Shown here: positions 36,745-46,925 of the stretch, one piece after another | How positions within the stretch are numbered: the stretch's first letter is position 1 | Layout: each line of letters begins with the position of its first letter | Assembly (NCBI RefSeq): GCF_039522935.1 | Contig: NZ_BAAAEI010000001.1 | Span: 124,001-188,000 of the forward strand | DNA from: Bowmanella denitrificans | GTDB taxonomy: Bacteria > Pseudomonadota > Gammaproteobacteria > Enterobacterales > Alteromonadaceae | Direction of reading: 5' to 3' | DNA: 64,000 nucleotides | Translations under genes and position numbers: made by a program | Notes under the pieces: model-generated | What the model was told of the DNA's origin: nothing | Seen by the model: the letters and a program-made list of their open reading frames with translations, nothing else | Database searches by the model: none

Positions 36745-37797
36745 CTACAAGCTAACACGACCACCATCCAGCAAGCCACGGTAGAACTTCTGCCCTTCCA
36801 CCAGCAGAATTTCGCCGCTTTCGCCGCCTTTGATACCGCTGTCGATGGCGATAACGTCACCGTTATACAGGGCGCGGATATGTTTCTGGGTGGTATGGCC
36901 GACTAAGATATGGGCAACACCGAAATGTTGTTTCAGTAAGTCGATATCCTGCTGCGAGGCCTGCGGATCTTTAAAATAGCCGCGATACCAGATAGGCCCG
37001 TTGGTTTTATGCAGATAGCGGGCAAAGCCCTGTCTTGGTTGGTCCTGGTCTTCCACCAGTTGGCCGGTAAACACCTGATTGATGTCGTCCAGCGTGCGCC
37101 CTTCCCTGGCCAGCTCAGGGTGCAGGCCACCATGCAAAAACAGCATATCGCCGATTTTAACCAGCACATTACGCGTGCGCAGCCATTGGCCCAATAAGGT
37201 GTCTTCGCCATAAAGCCTGGCAAAAGGCCGATTCAGTAAGTTAGCAACTTTTTCATACTTTTCATTCAGGTAACGCAGATCGCCGTTGAGCACCATGGTT
37301 TCATGGTTGCCGAGCAGAAAATGCACCTTACCACCAGCGGCCTGGGCCTGTTGTTGTAACTGATAAATCAGCCACAGTGCTTCGGTTTGCTTAGGGCCGC
37401 GGTCAAATACATCACCGCTGATCACCAGCCCCCCTTCGCCAAACAGCCAGTTACCCTGGGCATCCATAATCCGATGCGCAACTAGCAGGCGTTTAAACAG
37501 GTCAAACTGGCCGTGAATATCACTGATGACCGCCAGTTTTTCCGCCGCTGGATAGGTTACGTCGGGCCGCGATGCTGGCAATGGGCTAAGCTGGGCCGCC
37601 TGGCCGCATTTTTCAATGGACATGTCCTGCACCGGGGGCGGGAATCGGTAACTTTTTCGTTGCCCCTGGCACACCCATAGGGCTTCCCACTGGTTCACCT
37701 GCATTTGCACATAAGGGCCGTCCGTCAAGGTATCGTCACTGACCAGATCCGAACAACCAACCAACAGCAAAACAAGCAACAGCACTTTGCAATTCAT
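36745..37797 (-). CDS. Metallophosphoesterase lipoprotein (PPP-like phosphatase)
   Basis: The 350-residue protein has a lipobox LLVGC (Cys about 15), so it is probably a periplasm-facing lipoprotein. The calcineurin-like motifs are complete: SDIHGQFD, GDVFDRG, GNHE, then HGGLHPEL and VGHTTQ, supplying the dinuclear metal ligands. It resembles the bacterial Shewanella-like branch of PPP phosphatases. The natural substrate, protein phosphate or small molecule, cannot be told. It lies 55 bases after the TonB receptor stop on the same strand, so cotranscription is possible. Confidence 0.85.
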   Translation of the reverse strand: MNCKVLLLVLLLVGCSDLVSDDTLTDGPYVQMQVNQWEALWVCQGQRKSYRFPPPVQDMSIEKCGQAAQLSPLPASRPDVTYPAAEKLAVISDIHGQFDLFKRLLVAHRIMDAQGNWLFGEGGLVISGDVFDRGPKQTEALWLIYQLQQQAQAAGGKVHFLLGNHETMVLNGDLRYLNEKYEKVANLLNRPFARLYGEDTLLGQWLRTRNVLVKIGDMLFLHGGLHPELAREGRTLDDINQVFTGQLVEDQDQPRQGFARYLHKTNGPIWYRGYFKDPQASQQDIDLLKQHFGVAHILVGHTTQKHIRALYNGDVIAIDSGIKGGESGEILLVEGQKFYRGLLDGGRVSL

Positions 37798-37852
37798 ACT
37801 GACTCCAATTGCAATGAATTCAGGGTCGGCAGTTTCCTGCCGACCGGCCAGA

Positions 37853-40840
37853 TTAGAACTTCAGCTCAGCACCGGCATAAACAAAACGACCGATACCACC
37901 GCCATAGGCGCTGGCAAAGTTGCCGGTTCCGGACTCATATAGGTCGCCAGTATTGGCAACAAAGGGCCCCTGGTTATCGAACAAGTTCCTAACCCCGGCG
38001 TACAAACGCAGGTCGGCACTGTTGTCAAATTCCAGGTCGTAGGAAACCGAGATATCGTGGCGCACATAGCTGCCGTAATACAGATACATGGGCACCTCGG
38101 GATTGGCGATGGCGTCAGGATCGCCCGCATCTAACTTAGCCTGATTGTCGGCTTGCAGCGATTCCCAGGCGTCCACCCGCTCATGCGAATCGACAATGGC
38201 ACTCTTGAACTTAGCGCTCCAACGCACCCGCCAGTCCTGCCAACGCCAGGTGATGGACCCTGTCGCTGCATCGTCAAAGATGCCGCTGTATAGCTCCCCC
38301 TTGTAATTCAGGGTTTCCAGCCCATCATTGCCTTCAAAGGTTTTGGAGTGCTCGATAACATGGGTCATATCGGCTTTAAACTTCAGACTGCCCCAGTCGC
38401 CGAGGTCATACTGGTAAGCAAGCGCCACGTCATAACCGCGGGTACGCACCTCAGAAAGGTTAAATACCCGTTGCATCACCTGCATCAACTGGCCTTCACT
38501 GTCACGACTGATATCACCGCAGAAGGTATTGTCCTGACCATAAGCCAGTGACGAGTTGTAGCATTGCTCCAGGATTTTCTGATTGTCGATTTCTTCAATG
38601 GCATCCTGGATCTCGATATCGTAGTAATCCACCGCCAATTGCAAGCCAGGTGCAAACGCAGGGGCCATGCTGATCCCGAAGGTGTAAGTGTCGGCCGTTT
38701 CTTCCTTCAGATTTTCATTGCCGGCATTGGGTGAATAGCCCGAGTTTTCATCTTCGAATTCACCGTATAGAGCAATGGCATTGGCAATGCCGGGGTCCAA
38801 CCGACAGTTGTCATGACCTGCTTCGTTAGAGGTTGCGGTGGTGCCGTCACAAATATCGGCAAAGCTGTCATAGTCACCACGAGGGGGCGACAACAATTCG
38901 GTAATATTGGGAGCACGCTGGGCTCTGGCGTAGTTGGCACGCAACATATAGCCGTCCATGGGCTCCCACATCAGTCCGGCCCGGTAGCTGGCCATCAGGT
39001 CAATATTTTTGTGACTGTAGTCAGCCAGACGCAGAGACAAGTCGGCAGATAAGTGCTTGGCCAGTGGTGCATCCTTTAACAACGGAACATTCGCTTCGGC
39101 AAAGGCTTCCCACACATCAATGTCACCGGCAAAACTCGGTACCAGATTAAAGGTAATACCGCCGTATCTGTGTCCTTCGCTGGTATCCAGGTCCTGCTTA
39201 TCTTTACGATATTCCACACCAAAGGCGGTGGATACCATACCGGCAGGCAGTTCGAACAAGTCACCACTCATATAGCCCAGCACATTAAACTGGCTGATAT
39301 TGGTGGTAATAGTGGGGTTGGCACGAATATAGTCGGCGGCTTCGGGGCTAATACTGCCATAACCGAAGATGTTGACCGGCACACAACCTTCAGCCCTGGC
39401 ATCCGCGTCGGCACATTGAATAGTGCTGCCGTCCTCGGCGTATTCGGCATCCAGCGCCTGACGCAGTTTCAGAATATTCAATTCATTGCGGCGTAGTTGT
39501 TGCTGCTTAAACTTGCCATAGCCTACCGACAGATCCCAGTCCCAGTTACCGTCAAACGCGGTGCCTTGCAGGCCCGCCCAGGTACGCAGGGTTTCCCGTT
39601 CGTTGTCGGTAATCACATTGCCCAATTCCACAAACAGCCGGTCCCAACTCACGCTGCTACCCGCAGTCGCGGCAATTTCGGCAGGCACAAAGGGGTTATC
39701 GGGAGAAATACTACCCGCTGCCTGTTCTGACGCTTCGCCGGTAATTGGGTCGATCACCAGTTCGGTGTCGTTGTAGTCCTGCCCTTCCGGGTCTTTAATG
39801 TTCAGCGACTGGTTATTGCTGTACTGCACCTGGAAATTGGCCCGCACATCGTCGGTCAGGTCGTAGTTCACTTTAAACGCGGCAGCCACTCGGTCACTGG
39901 GAACTTTCAGGCGTTCGTATACCGACAGATTGGCGCCGTCACGCTCTTCAACAAAGCCTTCGGTCAGGCCATTCTGCGGATGGTAAAACCAGTCGTCGCC
40001 TTCAAAGGTACCGCCAGCGGTATTGTCGCTGCGCTCCCGCCAATCATCCATACTAATGTCGCGCATGCACTGGTCACCATCAATAGTGTTGTTGGCGTTA
40101 CACATTTTTTCGGTATCGTAATCGAAGCTGGATTCATATCTGGCCCGTTCACGATCCCCCCAGGCCAGACCAAATTGTCTGTCCCAGGTTGCGCCAACAT
40201 ACAGATAGCCGCGACCATCCTGAAAATCAGCGCCGTAGCCCGCATCCAGAGTGAATTCCTTGCCGCCCCCTTCCGGGGTATAACCACGACGGGCATCCAG
40301 TTCAAAGCCGGTTTTGTTATTGCGGGTAATAATATTCACCACCCCGGCAATGGCGTCAGATCCATAGATAGCGGATGCACCGCCGCTGATGATTTCAACC
40401 TTTTCCACCATGGCGCTGGGAATGGTGCTAAGGCTGACGTAGTTACCGCTGTAACTGTTCGAAACCACCCGTCTGCCATCGATAAGGGTTAAAGTGCGGT
40501 CGGTGCCAAGGTTGCGCAGATCAATGGTAGACAGGCCGGTGTTCTGCACACTGGATTGAGAATTGGTGTTACTGACACCTTCGGCAATGGCCGGTATTTC
40601 TTCCACCAGAATTTCTGACAGTTCACCCAGGCCGGTATCCATAATAGCGTCCTGGTCAAGACTGACGATGGGCGTGGCAAAAGAAAAGCTGTCGCGCTTG
40701 ATACGCGAGCCGGTGACAGAGATACGCTCAGCGTCTCCGACCTGCGGCGCGCTCTGGGTTTCTTCCTGCTGCTGAGCCATTGCCGGTAAACTTCCCAGCA
40801 GTATGGTCTGAATAGCCAGGGTCAGGATGGTCTTATGCAT
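37853..40840 (-). CDS. TonB-dependent receptor, paralogue 1
   Basis: Read from ATG 40840, the protein has 995 residues with signal peptide MHKTILTLAIQTILLGSLPAMA; an upstream TTG frame extension is discounted. The plug carries ISVTGSRIKRDSFS, LIDGRRVVSNSYSGNYVSLS and GGASAIYGSDAIAGVVNIIT. The barrel ends FVYAGAELKF. It is closely related along its length to the receptor at 43604-46615 and, like it, is divergent from an OmpR-type/PD40 regulator. This large alteromonad receptor class often takes peptides or proteins (inference). The shared 20-bp motif lies 149 bp upstream of the start. Confidence 0.9.
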   Translation of the reverse strand: MHKTILTLAIQTILLGSLPAMAQQQEETQSAPQVGDAERISVTGSRIKRDSFSFATPIVSLDQDAIMDTGLGELSEILVEEIPAIAEGVSNTNSQSSVQNTGLSTIDLRNLGTDRTLTLIDGRRVVSNSYSGNYVSLSTIPSAMVEKVEIISGGASAIYGSDAIAGVVNIITRNNKTGFELDARRGYTPEGGGKEFTLDAGYGADFQDGRGYLYVGATWDRQFGLAWGDRERARYESSFDYDTEKMCNANNTIDGDQCMRDISMDDWRERSDNTAGGTFEGDDWFYHPQNGLTEGFVEERDGANLSVYERLKVPSDRVAAAFKVNYDLTDDVRANFQVQYSNNQSLNIKDPEGQDYNDTELVIDPITGEASEQAAGSISPDNPFVPAEIAATAGSSVSWDRLFVELGNVITDNERETLRTWAGLQGTAFDGNWDWDLSVGYGKFKQQQLRRNELNILKLRQALDAEYAEDGSTIQCADADARAEGCVPVNIFGYGSISPEAADYIRANPTITTNISQFNVLGYMSGDLFELPAGMVSTAFGVEYRKDKQDLDTSEGHRYGGITFNLVPSFAGDIDVWEAFAEANVPLLKDAPLAKHLSADLSLRLADYSHKNIDLMASYRAGLMWEPMDGYMLRANYARAQRAPNITELLSPPRGDYDSFADICDGTTATSNEAGHDNCRLDPGIANAIALYGEFEDENSGYSPNAGNENLKEETADTYTFGISMAPAFAPGLQLAVDYYDIEIQDAIEEIDNQKILEQCYNSSLAYGQDNTFCGDISRDSEGQLMQVMQRVFNLSEVRTRGYDVALAYQYDLGDWGSLKFKADMTHVIEHSKTFEGNDGLETLNYKGELYSGIFDDAATGSITWRWQDWRVRWSAKFKSAIVDSHERVDAWESLQADNQAKLDAGDPDAIANPEVPMYLYYGSYVRHDISVSYDLEFDNSADLRLYAGVRNLFDNQGPFVANTGDLYESGTGNFASAYGGGIGRFVYAGAELKF

Positions 40841-40988
40841 TTTTCTGGTCCCATGATGTGTGAATGTGTTCAACTTGTTGCGTCAGGCAAAGGTGCTTAG
40901 CAATATCTCTTGCCTGACACCGTTTTAGTTGCCGATGGAATTTCGCACAATCTGGCCAGGCTCGTTTTTGCCTCTGCTATCTGGTTTT

Positions 40989-41008
40989 TACCTCTTTTTA
41001 ATCTCTTT
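40989..41008 (-). promoter_or_regulatory. Shared upstream motif, copy 1 (in a 325-bp divergent intergenic region)
   Basis: Plus-strand TACCTCTTTTTAATCTCTTT. On the minus strand it has two AGAGRT half sites 11 bp apart. It lies 149 bp from the receptor ATG and 158 bp from the regulator ATG. Otherwise 40841-41165 is AT-rich promoter DNA. Confidence 0.65.
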
Positions 41009-41165
41009 TATAAAGAAATACATATTTATCAAATAGTTAAACATACAACTCTAACTTTAGCTAACCACACTATGTATTGAGGATGATTGATGATCCCAGG
41101 CCCTTTGGTTAGAGTGGTGTTATTGCCATTCAACCCGTTACGCCAGAAAAACAGGCCTGATATCC

Positions 41166-43259
41166 ATGCGAAATTCTTTCCAACTGGGCAACTGCCGGGT
41201 GGTGCCCAGCGAGTGTGCTGTGTATTTCAATAATGGAGAAAAACAAAACCTGCAGCCCAAACTGATTGAGGTGCTGATATACCTGGCCGACGCTTACCCG
41301 GCAGTGGTATCCAGGCAGGAGCTGATTGACAAAGTCTGGCAGGGTAATACCTATGTGGGGGAAAATGCCCTCAACAATGTGATCTGGAATCTGCGCCAAA
41401 TCTTCAAAGAGGGTATGCAGGATGAGGTGATAGAAACCTTGCGCAAAACCGGCTATCGGCTGCTCATTGCGCCAGATAGTCTGTCATCACCGTCCTCATC
41501 GGCAGAGCACACCAGCAGACCATCTGCCCGCCGCTTATGGCCATGGCTGGCCGCCGCTGTGCTGGTTATTTTGTTTATTAGCAGCTTCGGGCTATTGAAT
41601 CACAGCCAGCAAACATCCCAGCGCAGCATCCAGGCGCTGACCACGGAACCGGGACTGGAACTGTTCCCTTCCCCTTCGGCTGATGGTCGTTATCTGGTGT
41701 ATAAATGGGTGAGCGCCGACGGCCAGGTGGACCTGTTTAAACGTGACCTGCTGCAACCCGGACTGGCCGCCGTGCGTTTAACTTATGATCAGGCTTCTGA
41801 AGGCCATTCGGTATGGAGCCATGATAGCCGCTTTTTGTATTTCAGCCGCAAGGACCGCAGCAAAGCCCAATGTGATATTGTGCGGATGGACATGCAGAAC
41901 TACGAGGAAGTCTTTGTTACCCATTGCCCCATAGGCGGCGGCTACTATTACATTGATATCTCCCCTGACGATAAAATCCTGGCGTTCTACGGCTCCGACC
42001 CGGACGCAGAGCAATCTGGCGTGTATTTTCTGGATCTGCAGGATAAAAATGCCAGCCCCGTGCGTTTTTCCTGCGCCAGACACTGCGGATACAAAGATCG
42101 CGATATGGCGTTTTCGCCCGACGGTAAGCACCTGGTCCTGACCCGCAGAGTCAATGAATTTAACGAAAACATCTATCTGGTCACGCTGTCAGATCAGTCC
42201 ACCCGGCAGTTAACCCAAGGTGAGGAAGATATTGTCGGGCTGACCTGGCACCCTGATGGCCAACGCCTGGTATACGCGGTACAGCGTGCCGATGTGCGCA
42301 GCGGCTTTATGCTGGATTTGCGCACGGGGCGCCAGTATCCGTTGGAAATAGAAGGCCTGAGTTATCCATCCTTTGCCCGCAACCAGCCCTGGCTGTTCTT
42401 TCAGCACCGCAGTGAACAATACCAGATAGCATCAGTGCAGGTTGACGCCCAAATCAGCAGTGCCCCCTACCCGGTTTTGCAGTCCGTATACAATCATAAG
42501 TATCCGGACTATTCAGCAACAACCAATCAGCTTGCCTTTATTTCCAACGAAACCGGCCATTATGAGGTTTGGGTGTCTGATGCGTTTGGTAACAACAGGC
42601 GGCAACTGACCCATTTGAAACGCAACAGCCGTTATCCCACCTGGTCACACAACGGCCAGCGCATTGCGTTTCTGGCCACAGACGATGATGGCAAAGGCGA
42701 TCGCATTTACCAGGTGGATGTGGCAACTAAACGCATTTCGGCACTGGACAGCCCTTTTGAGGGCCACAATCGACCAACCTGGACCTTGGATGACCAAGGC
42801 ATTGTTTCCGCCGTATTCAATCAGGACCACACCGATATCTATCTGTTCAGGCAGGATGGCAGTGTTCCGCAGCGTCTGACCTTTAACGGCGGCGAATACG
42901 GCATAATGCAGGACAATGACAAACTGATTTACAGCGTGCAGCGCAAAGGGTTATGGCAAACCGATATTCACAGCGGGCAAACCAGGCAATTGCTGGAAGA
43001 ACAGCATTTCCGTAATCCCTATAGCTGGACCTTGTCTGAGCAAGGTGTGTATTTTATGCAGGCCAACAATCAGCATCAGCAACTCAGGCATTACGACTTG
43101 GCCAACGGACAAAACCTTGTGCTGCTGCAGATCCCAAGTGCCAGTGTCGAATCGGACAGCCCGCTGACCTATGATGCCAACCACGCCAGACTGCTGTTTA
43201 CCGAGACGGAGTTTCCCCAATCCGACATCAAGATGCTTAAGGACCCGTTGTTTCAATAA
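41166..43259 (+). CDS. Membrane-spanning OmpR-type regulator with PD40/TolB propeller, paralogue 1
   Basis: The 697-residue protein has an N-terminal OmpR/CadC-type winged helix (about 1-100; LQPKLIEVLIYLADAYPAVVSRQELIDKVWQG, ETLRKTGYRLL), one transmembrane helix (about 123-143, LWPWLAAAVLVILFISSFGLL) and a large periplasmic domain with repeated PD40/WD-like blades (FSPDGKHLVL, WHPDGQRLVYAV, WSHNGQRIAFLA). The architecture implies direct control of transcription from the membrane after periplasmic sensing. It is divergent from its receptor, whose expression it probably controls. Its twin is at 46926-49022. Confidence 0.85.
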   Translation: MRNSFQLGNCRVVPSECAVYFNNGEKQNLQPKLIEVLIYLADAYPAVVSRQELIDKVWQGNTYVGENALNNVIWNLRQIFKEGMQDEVIETLRKTGYRLLIAPDSLSSPSSSAEHTSRPSARRLWPWLAAAVLVILFISSFGLLNHSQQTSQRSIQALTTEPGLELFPSPSADGRYLVYKWVSADGQVDLFKRDLLQPGLAAVRLTYDQASEGHSVWSHDSRFLYFSRKDRSKAQCDIVRMDMQNYEEVFVTHCPIGGGYYYIDISPDDKILAFYGSDPDAEQSGVYFLDLQDKNASPVRFSCARHCGYKDRDMAFSPDGKHLVLTRRVNEFNENIYLVTLSDQSTRQLTQGEEDIVGLTWHPDGQRLVYAVQRADVRSGFMLDLRTGRQYPLEIEGLSYPSFARNQPWLFFQHRSEQYQIASVQVDAQISSAPYPVLQSVYNHKYPDYSATTNQLAFISNETGHYEVWVSDAFGNNRRQLTHLKRNSRYPTWSHNGQRIAFLATDDDGKGDRIYQVDVATKRISALDSPFEGHNRPTWTLDDQGIVSAVFNQDHTDIYLFRQDGSVPQRLTFNGGEYGIMQDNDKLIYSVQRKGLWQTDIHSGQTRQLLEEQHFRNPYSWTLSEQGVYFMQANNQHQQLRHYDLANGQNLVLLQIPSASVESDSPLTYDANHARLLFTETEFPQSDIKMLKDPLFQ

Positions 43260-43383
43260 TTGACTGCATGGCTATTTCAGTCGCTGCCGGCTGCCAATAC
43301 GAACTACCGGTAAAAACATAAGAGCCGTCTGATATGTCGGCCGCAGTTGCCAAGGGCCACAGCGTCACCATCAGCAATATTGG

Positions 43384-43546
43384 GCAGTTTTTCTGCCCGT
43401 CCATCCCTGGACATCGCCGACGAATGCTCCTGCTACGTCGGCATACGACCACCATGGACGGAGGAAGTGCAGAAAACGCAGGAGCAGTTTTTCTGCCCGT
43501 CCATCCCTGGACATCGCCGACGAGTGCTCCTGCTACGTCGGCATAC
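43384..43546. repeat. Two 63-bp direct repeats 100 bp apart
   Basis: 43384-43446 and 43484-43546 differ at one base. Each holds GTCCATCCCTGGACA followed by a stem GCCGACG/CGTCGGC around the loop core TGCTCCTGC. A half unit continues at 43548-43563 to the receptor terminator. Between the units is GCAGGAGCA, complementary to the loop. The rest of the gap 43260-43603 has no gene. Confidence 0.85.
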
Positions 43547-43563
43547 CGTCCATCCCTGGACAT

Positions 43564-43592
43564 AAAAAAGGGCGCAAACGCGCCCTATTATT
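43564..43592 (-). terminator. Terminator of TonB receptor paralogue 2
   Basis: Stem GGGCGC/GCGCCC with a 4-nt loop, followed on the minus strand by TTTTTT, 18 bases after the receptor stop. Confidence 0.85.
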
Positions 43593-43603
43593 AGATCAGG
43601 TTG

Positions 43604-46600
43604 TTAGAACCGAATTTCGGCCCCCAGGTAAGCGAAACGACCGACACCGCCGTCGTATTCACCTTCGTAGTTACCATCACCGGTTTCTACAATATCGCCG
43701 GTGTTAGGAACAAAGGCACTTTCTTTGTCAAACACGTTGCGCACGCCACCGTAAAGCTTCAGATCCATGCCACCGTCCAGTTCCAGATTGTAGGATACAG
43801 ACAAGTCATGGGTGATGTAGGAGCCATAGAACAGGTACATGGGCGTTTCAGGATTGGCAATACCGCCTGTGCCCGCGTCCAGTTTGGCCTGATTTTCTGC
43901 TTTAAGTAGTTCCCAGTCCTCAACCCGGCCGTGATCATCTACCACTGACCCTTTGTACTTGGTTTTCCAGCGAATACGCAGGTCATCATAACGCCAGGTC
44001 ACCGAGGCTGTAGCGCGGTCAGTAAACACACCACTGCTAAGCTCGCCGTTGTAGTTTAGGGTTTCCAGACCATCGTTACCCTCATAGGTTACCGAACGCT
44101 CAATCACATGGGTAAAGTTCAGGTTGAATGACAACGCCCCCAGATCGTCCAGGTCATATTTGTATGCCATGGAGATGTCGTAGCCCCTGGCAGTTTCTTC
44201 TGCGAGGTTAAATTGGCGCTGAATCAACTGGGTGATATTCCCTTCTGAGTCACGGGTAATTTCACCACAAAAAGCATTACCTTCACCAAAAGGCACGGAA
44301 GAGTCATAACACTCCTTAAGGATCTCTTCATTGCCGATGGAGGTAATGGCATCCTTAATGGTGATGTCGTAGTAATCCAGGGCAATATTGAAATTCTCAA
44401 TAAAGCTCGGTGCGGCTGTAATCCCCAGGGTGTAAGTATCTGCGGTTTCTTCCTTCAGATTTTCGTTACCGGCATTGGGTGAATAGCCGGTGTTGCCATC
44501 GGTAAACTCGCCATACAGGTTAATGGCATTGGCAATACCCGGCTCCTGGCGACAAGCTTCGTGGCCGGCGTCTGTGGAAGTTGCGGTTACGCCGTCACAA
44601 ATATCAGAGAAGCTGTTGTAATCGCCTCTTGGTGGCGATACCAGCTCAGTAATATTCGGCGCACGCTGGGCTCTGGCATAGTTGGCACGCAGTGCATAAC
44701 CTTCGGCCGGCTCCCACATCAGACCGGCGCGATAGGATGACATAAGGTCAATGTTTTTCTGGCTGTAGTCAGCCAGGCGCAGGGACAGGTCTAAATCCAA
44801 TCGCTTGGCGGCTGGTGCATCTTTAAGCAGCGGTACTGTTGCCTCACCAAACGCCTCCCACACTTTAACTTCACCAGAGAATGGCGGTACATCGTTAAAG
44901 GTGATGGCCTCGCCACGCAAGGCAACGTCGGTGTCCACTTTTTGTGTGTCGCGACGATATTCCACCCCAAAGGCGGCCGCGACCATACCGGCTGGCATTT
45001 CAAACAAATCACCGGCCATAAAAGCCTGTGCGTTAAACTGGGTAATGTCCGTATTAATATAAGGATTGGCACGAATATAGTCGGCCGCTTCCGGGGTAAT
45101 GCTATTAATTCCAAAGATATTTACCGGTACACACCCCGCAGCACGAGCCTGTTCATCGGCACATTGAATAGTAGTGCCATCGGCGGCGTATTCCGCATCC
45201 AGGCCTAACGCCAGCTTGGTAATGCTGATTTCGTTAAAACGACGCTGTTCCTGCTTAAACTTGCCATAACCCACCGAAGCTTCCCAGTCCCACTGTCCAT
45301 CGAACAACGTGCCTTGTAAACCGGCAGATGTGCGAATGGTGGTACGGGTATTCAGAGTAGTGACATTGCCTACTTCGGCAAAGTTTCTGTCCCATGTCAC
45401 ACTGCTGCCGGCCATCTCGGCAATTACCGCAGGGACAAACGGATTGTTGGGGCTGATAGTACCAGGGATAACCAATTCAGACTCACCGGTTACCGGGTTA
45501 ATCCTTAGCTCATCGTCATTATAATCCTGTCCTTCCGGTGGATTGGTACGGCCTGATTCGTTCTTTGCATAATGTACCTGGAAGGTACCACGCAAATCAT
45601 CGGTCAGGTCATAATTAACCTTCAGAGCGCTGGCCAACTTGTCGACGGGTATCTTAAGAATATCCCACTCATAGGTGTCGTAGCCGTCACGCTCTTCTCT
45701 GAAGCCTTGGTTCAGATTATTGTCGGCATCGTACCACCAACTGTTACCCTCGAAGCGGCCACCAGGAATATCGTTAGTGCGCTCACGCCAGTCATCCATG
45801 GTGATATCGCGCATGCACTGGTCACCATCAATAGTATTGTTGGCGTTACACATCAAATCCGTGTCGTACTCAAAGCTGGATTCATATTGCGATCTGTCGC
45901 GGTCCCAGGCAAGTAAGCCAAACTGACGGTCCCAGGTAACGGCTGCATACAGATAACCGCGGTCGTCGGCAAAACTGGCACCATAACCAGTATCGACAGT
46001 AAACTCACGGGCACCGCCTTCGGTACTTTCACCGCCGCGCACATCGATTTCAAACCCAGTCTTGTTGTTTTCGGTGATAATGTTGACCACCCCGGCAATC
46101 GCATCTGAACCATACACGGCAGAGGCACCACCGGTGATCACTTCGACACGGTCTACCATGGCGGCAGGAATAGTGGCCAAACTGATATAGTTACCGCTGT
46201 AGCTGTTAGACACTGCGCGGCGACCGTCAATCAGTGTCAGGGTGCGATCGGTACCCAGGTCACGCAAATCAATAGTGGATAAGCCGGTGTTCTGCACACT
46301 GCCTTGGGAGTTGGTATTGCTGGAACCGGCACTGATGGAGGGAATTTCATCCACCAGAATATCTGCCAGTTCACCAATGCCAGAATCTACCAGGTCATCC
46401 TTACCCATCATCATCATGGGCGTAGACATGGAAAAGCTGTCACGTTTAATCCGTGAGCCGGTCACGGAAATCTTCTCGACTTCCTTAACTTGCTGTTCTT
46501 CAACCTGGGCGGCATTGCTGCTCTGGGTGGGGGTAACATCAACTTGTTGCGCCATGACCGAAGCGCTGCTAAAAACAGCGGCCTGGATGGCAAGGGTCAG

Positions 46601-46615
46601 GAGTTTCTTTTTCAT
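43604..46615 (-). CDS. TonB-dependent receptor, paralogue 2
   Basis: The 1003-residue protein has a signal peptide (MKKKLLTLAIQAAVFSSASVMA). The plug reads ISVTGSRIKRDSFSMSTPM, LIDGRRAVSNSYSGNYISLA and GGASAVYGSDAIAGVVNIIT. Long blocks match paralogue 1, for example RAQRAPNITEL, SPPRGDY and NAGNENLKEETADTYT. The barrel ends FAYLGAEIRF. GGGACA precedes ATG 46615. It is divergent from the second OmpR/PD40 regulator and has its own terminator. The local duplication suggests two ligands recognised by one kind of system (inference). Confidence 0.9.
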   Translation of the reverse strand: MKKKLLTLAIQAAVFSSASVMAQQVDVTPTQSSNAAQVEEQQVKEVEKISVTGSRIKRDSFSMSTPMMMMGKDDLVDSGIGELADILVDEIPSISAGSSNTNSQGSVQNTGLSTIDLRDLGTDRTLTLIDGRRAVSNSYSGNYISLATIPAAMVDRVEVITGGASAVYGSDAIAGVVNIITENNKTGFEIDVRGGESTEGGAREFTVDTGYGASFADDRGYLYAAVTWDRQFGLLAWDRDRSQYESSFEYDTDLMCNANNTIDGDQCMRDITMDDWRERTNDIPGGRFEGNSWWYDADNNLNQGFREERDGYDTYEWDILKIPVDKLASALKVNYDLTDDLRGTFQVHYAKNESGRTNPPEGQDYNDDELRINPVTGESELVIPGTISPNNPFVPAVIAEMAGSSVTWDRNFAEVGNVTTLNTRTTIRTSAGLQGTLFDGQWDWEASVGYGKFKQEQRRFNEISITKLALGLDAEYAADGTTIQCADEQARAAGCVPVNIFGINSITPEAADYIRANPYINTDITQFNAQAFMAGDLFEMPAGMVAAAFGVEYRRDTQKVDTDVALRGEAITFNDVPPFSGEVKVWEAFGEATVPLLKDAPAAKRLDLDLSLRLADYSQKNIDLMSSYRAGLMWEPAEGYALRANYARAQRAPNITELVSPPRGDYNSFSDICDGVTATSTDAGHEACRQEPGIANAINLYGEFTDGNTGYSPNAGNENLKEETADTYTLGITAAPSFIENFNIALDYYDITIKDAITSIGNEEILKECYDSSVPFGEGNAFCGEITRDSEGNITQLIQRQFNLAEETARGYDISMAYKYDLDDLGALSFNLNFTHVIERSVTYEGNDGLETLNYNGELSSGVFTDRATASVTWRYDDLRIRWKTKYKGSVVDDHGRVEDWELLKAENQAKLDAGTGGIANPETPMYLFYGSYITHDLSVSYNLELDGGMDLKLYGGVRNVFDKESAFVPNTGDIVETGDGNYEGEYDGGVGRFAYLGAEIRF

Positions 46616-46753
46616 TGGTTTATGTCCCTAGACTATGTGTGCTTTACGGGTCTTTGTATTTCTGCGATTTGTTGGTCAGATTAAGCAGATGTTTCCTTTT
46701 ATTTAACCCGGTTAACAAGCACAACACAGCCCGGCTCTATTCTTCCCCGCTTC

Positions 46754-46773
46754 TATCTCTATTTAATCTCTAT
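46754..46773 (-). promoter_or_regulatory. Shared upstream motif, copy 2 (in a 310-bp divergent intergenic region)
   Basis: Plus-strand TATCTCTATTTAATCTCTAT, 139 bp from the receptor ATG and 153 bp from the regulator ATG, almost the same geometry as copy 1. No other element was recognised in 46616-46925. Confidence 0.65.
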
Positions 46774-46925
46774 TCTGAAGTTTTTACTTTAATATCAATA
46801 TGTTGATAAGTTCACTCATGAGGAGTAACATTTACTCACGCTATTGTGTTTGCGGGCACGCCAGCAATCCGCTAGATTGCCATCTAACTGCCCGACCACT
46901 TGAATATGCCTAAGAAATCAGTCTG

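Noticed and set aside
41130..41399. Antisense frames at the 5' ends of both OmpR/PD40 regulators
   Set aside because: They recur in both paralogues only because the underlying winged-helix codons are conserved.
43384..43546. CRISPR-like direct repeats
   Set aside because: Only two full units at a 100-bp period, each 63 bp with an internal stem-loop, and no cas genes; the intervening sequence is itself repeat-related.
43237..43563. Minus-strand reading frame of 108 codons
   Set aside because: It is made of the stem-loop repeats, spans the receptor terminator side and overlaps the regulator 3' end; it has no ribosome site.
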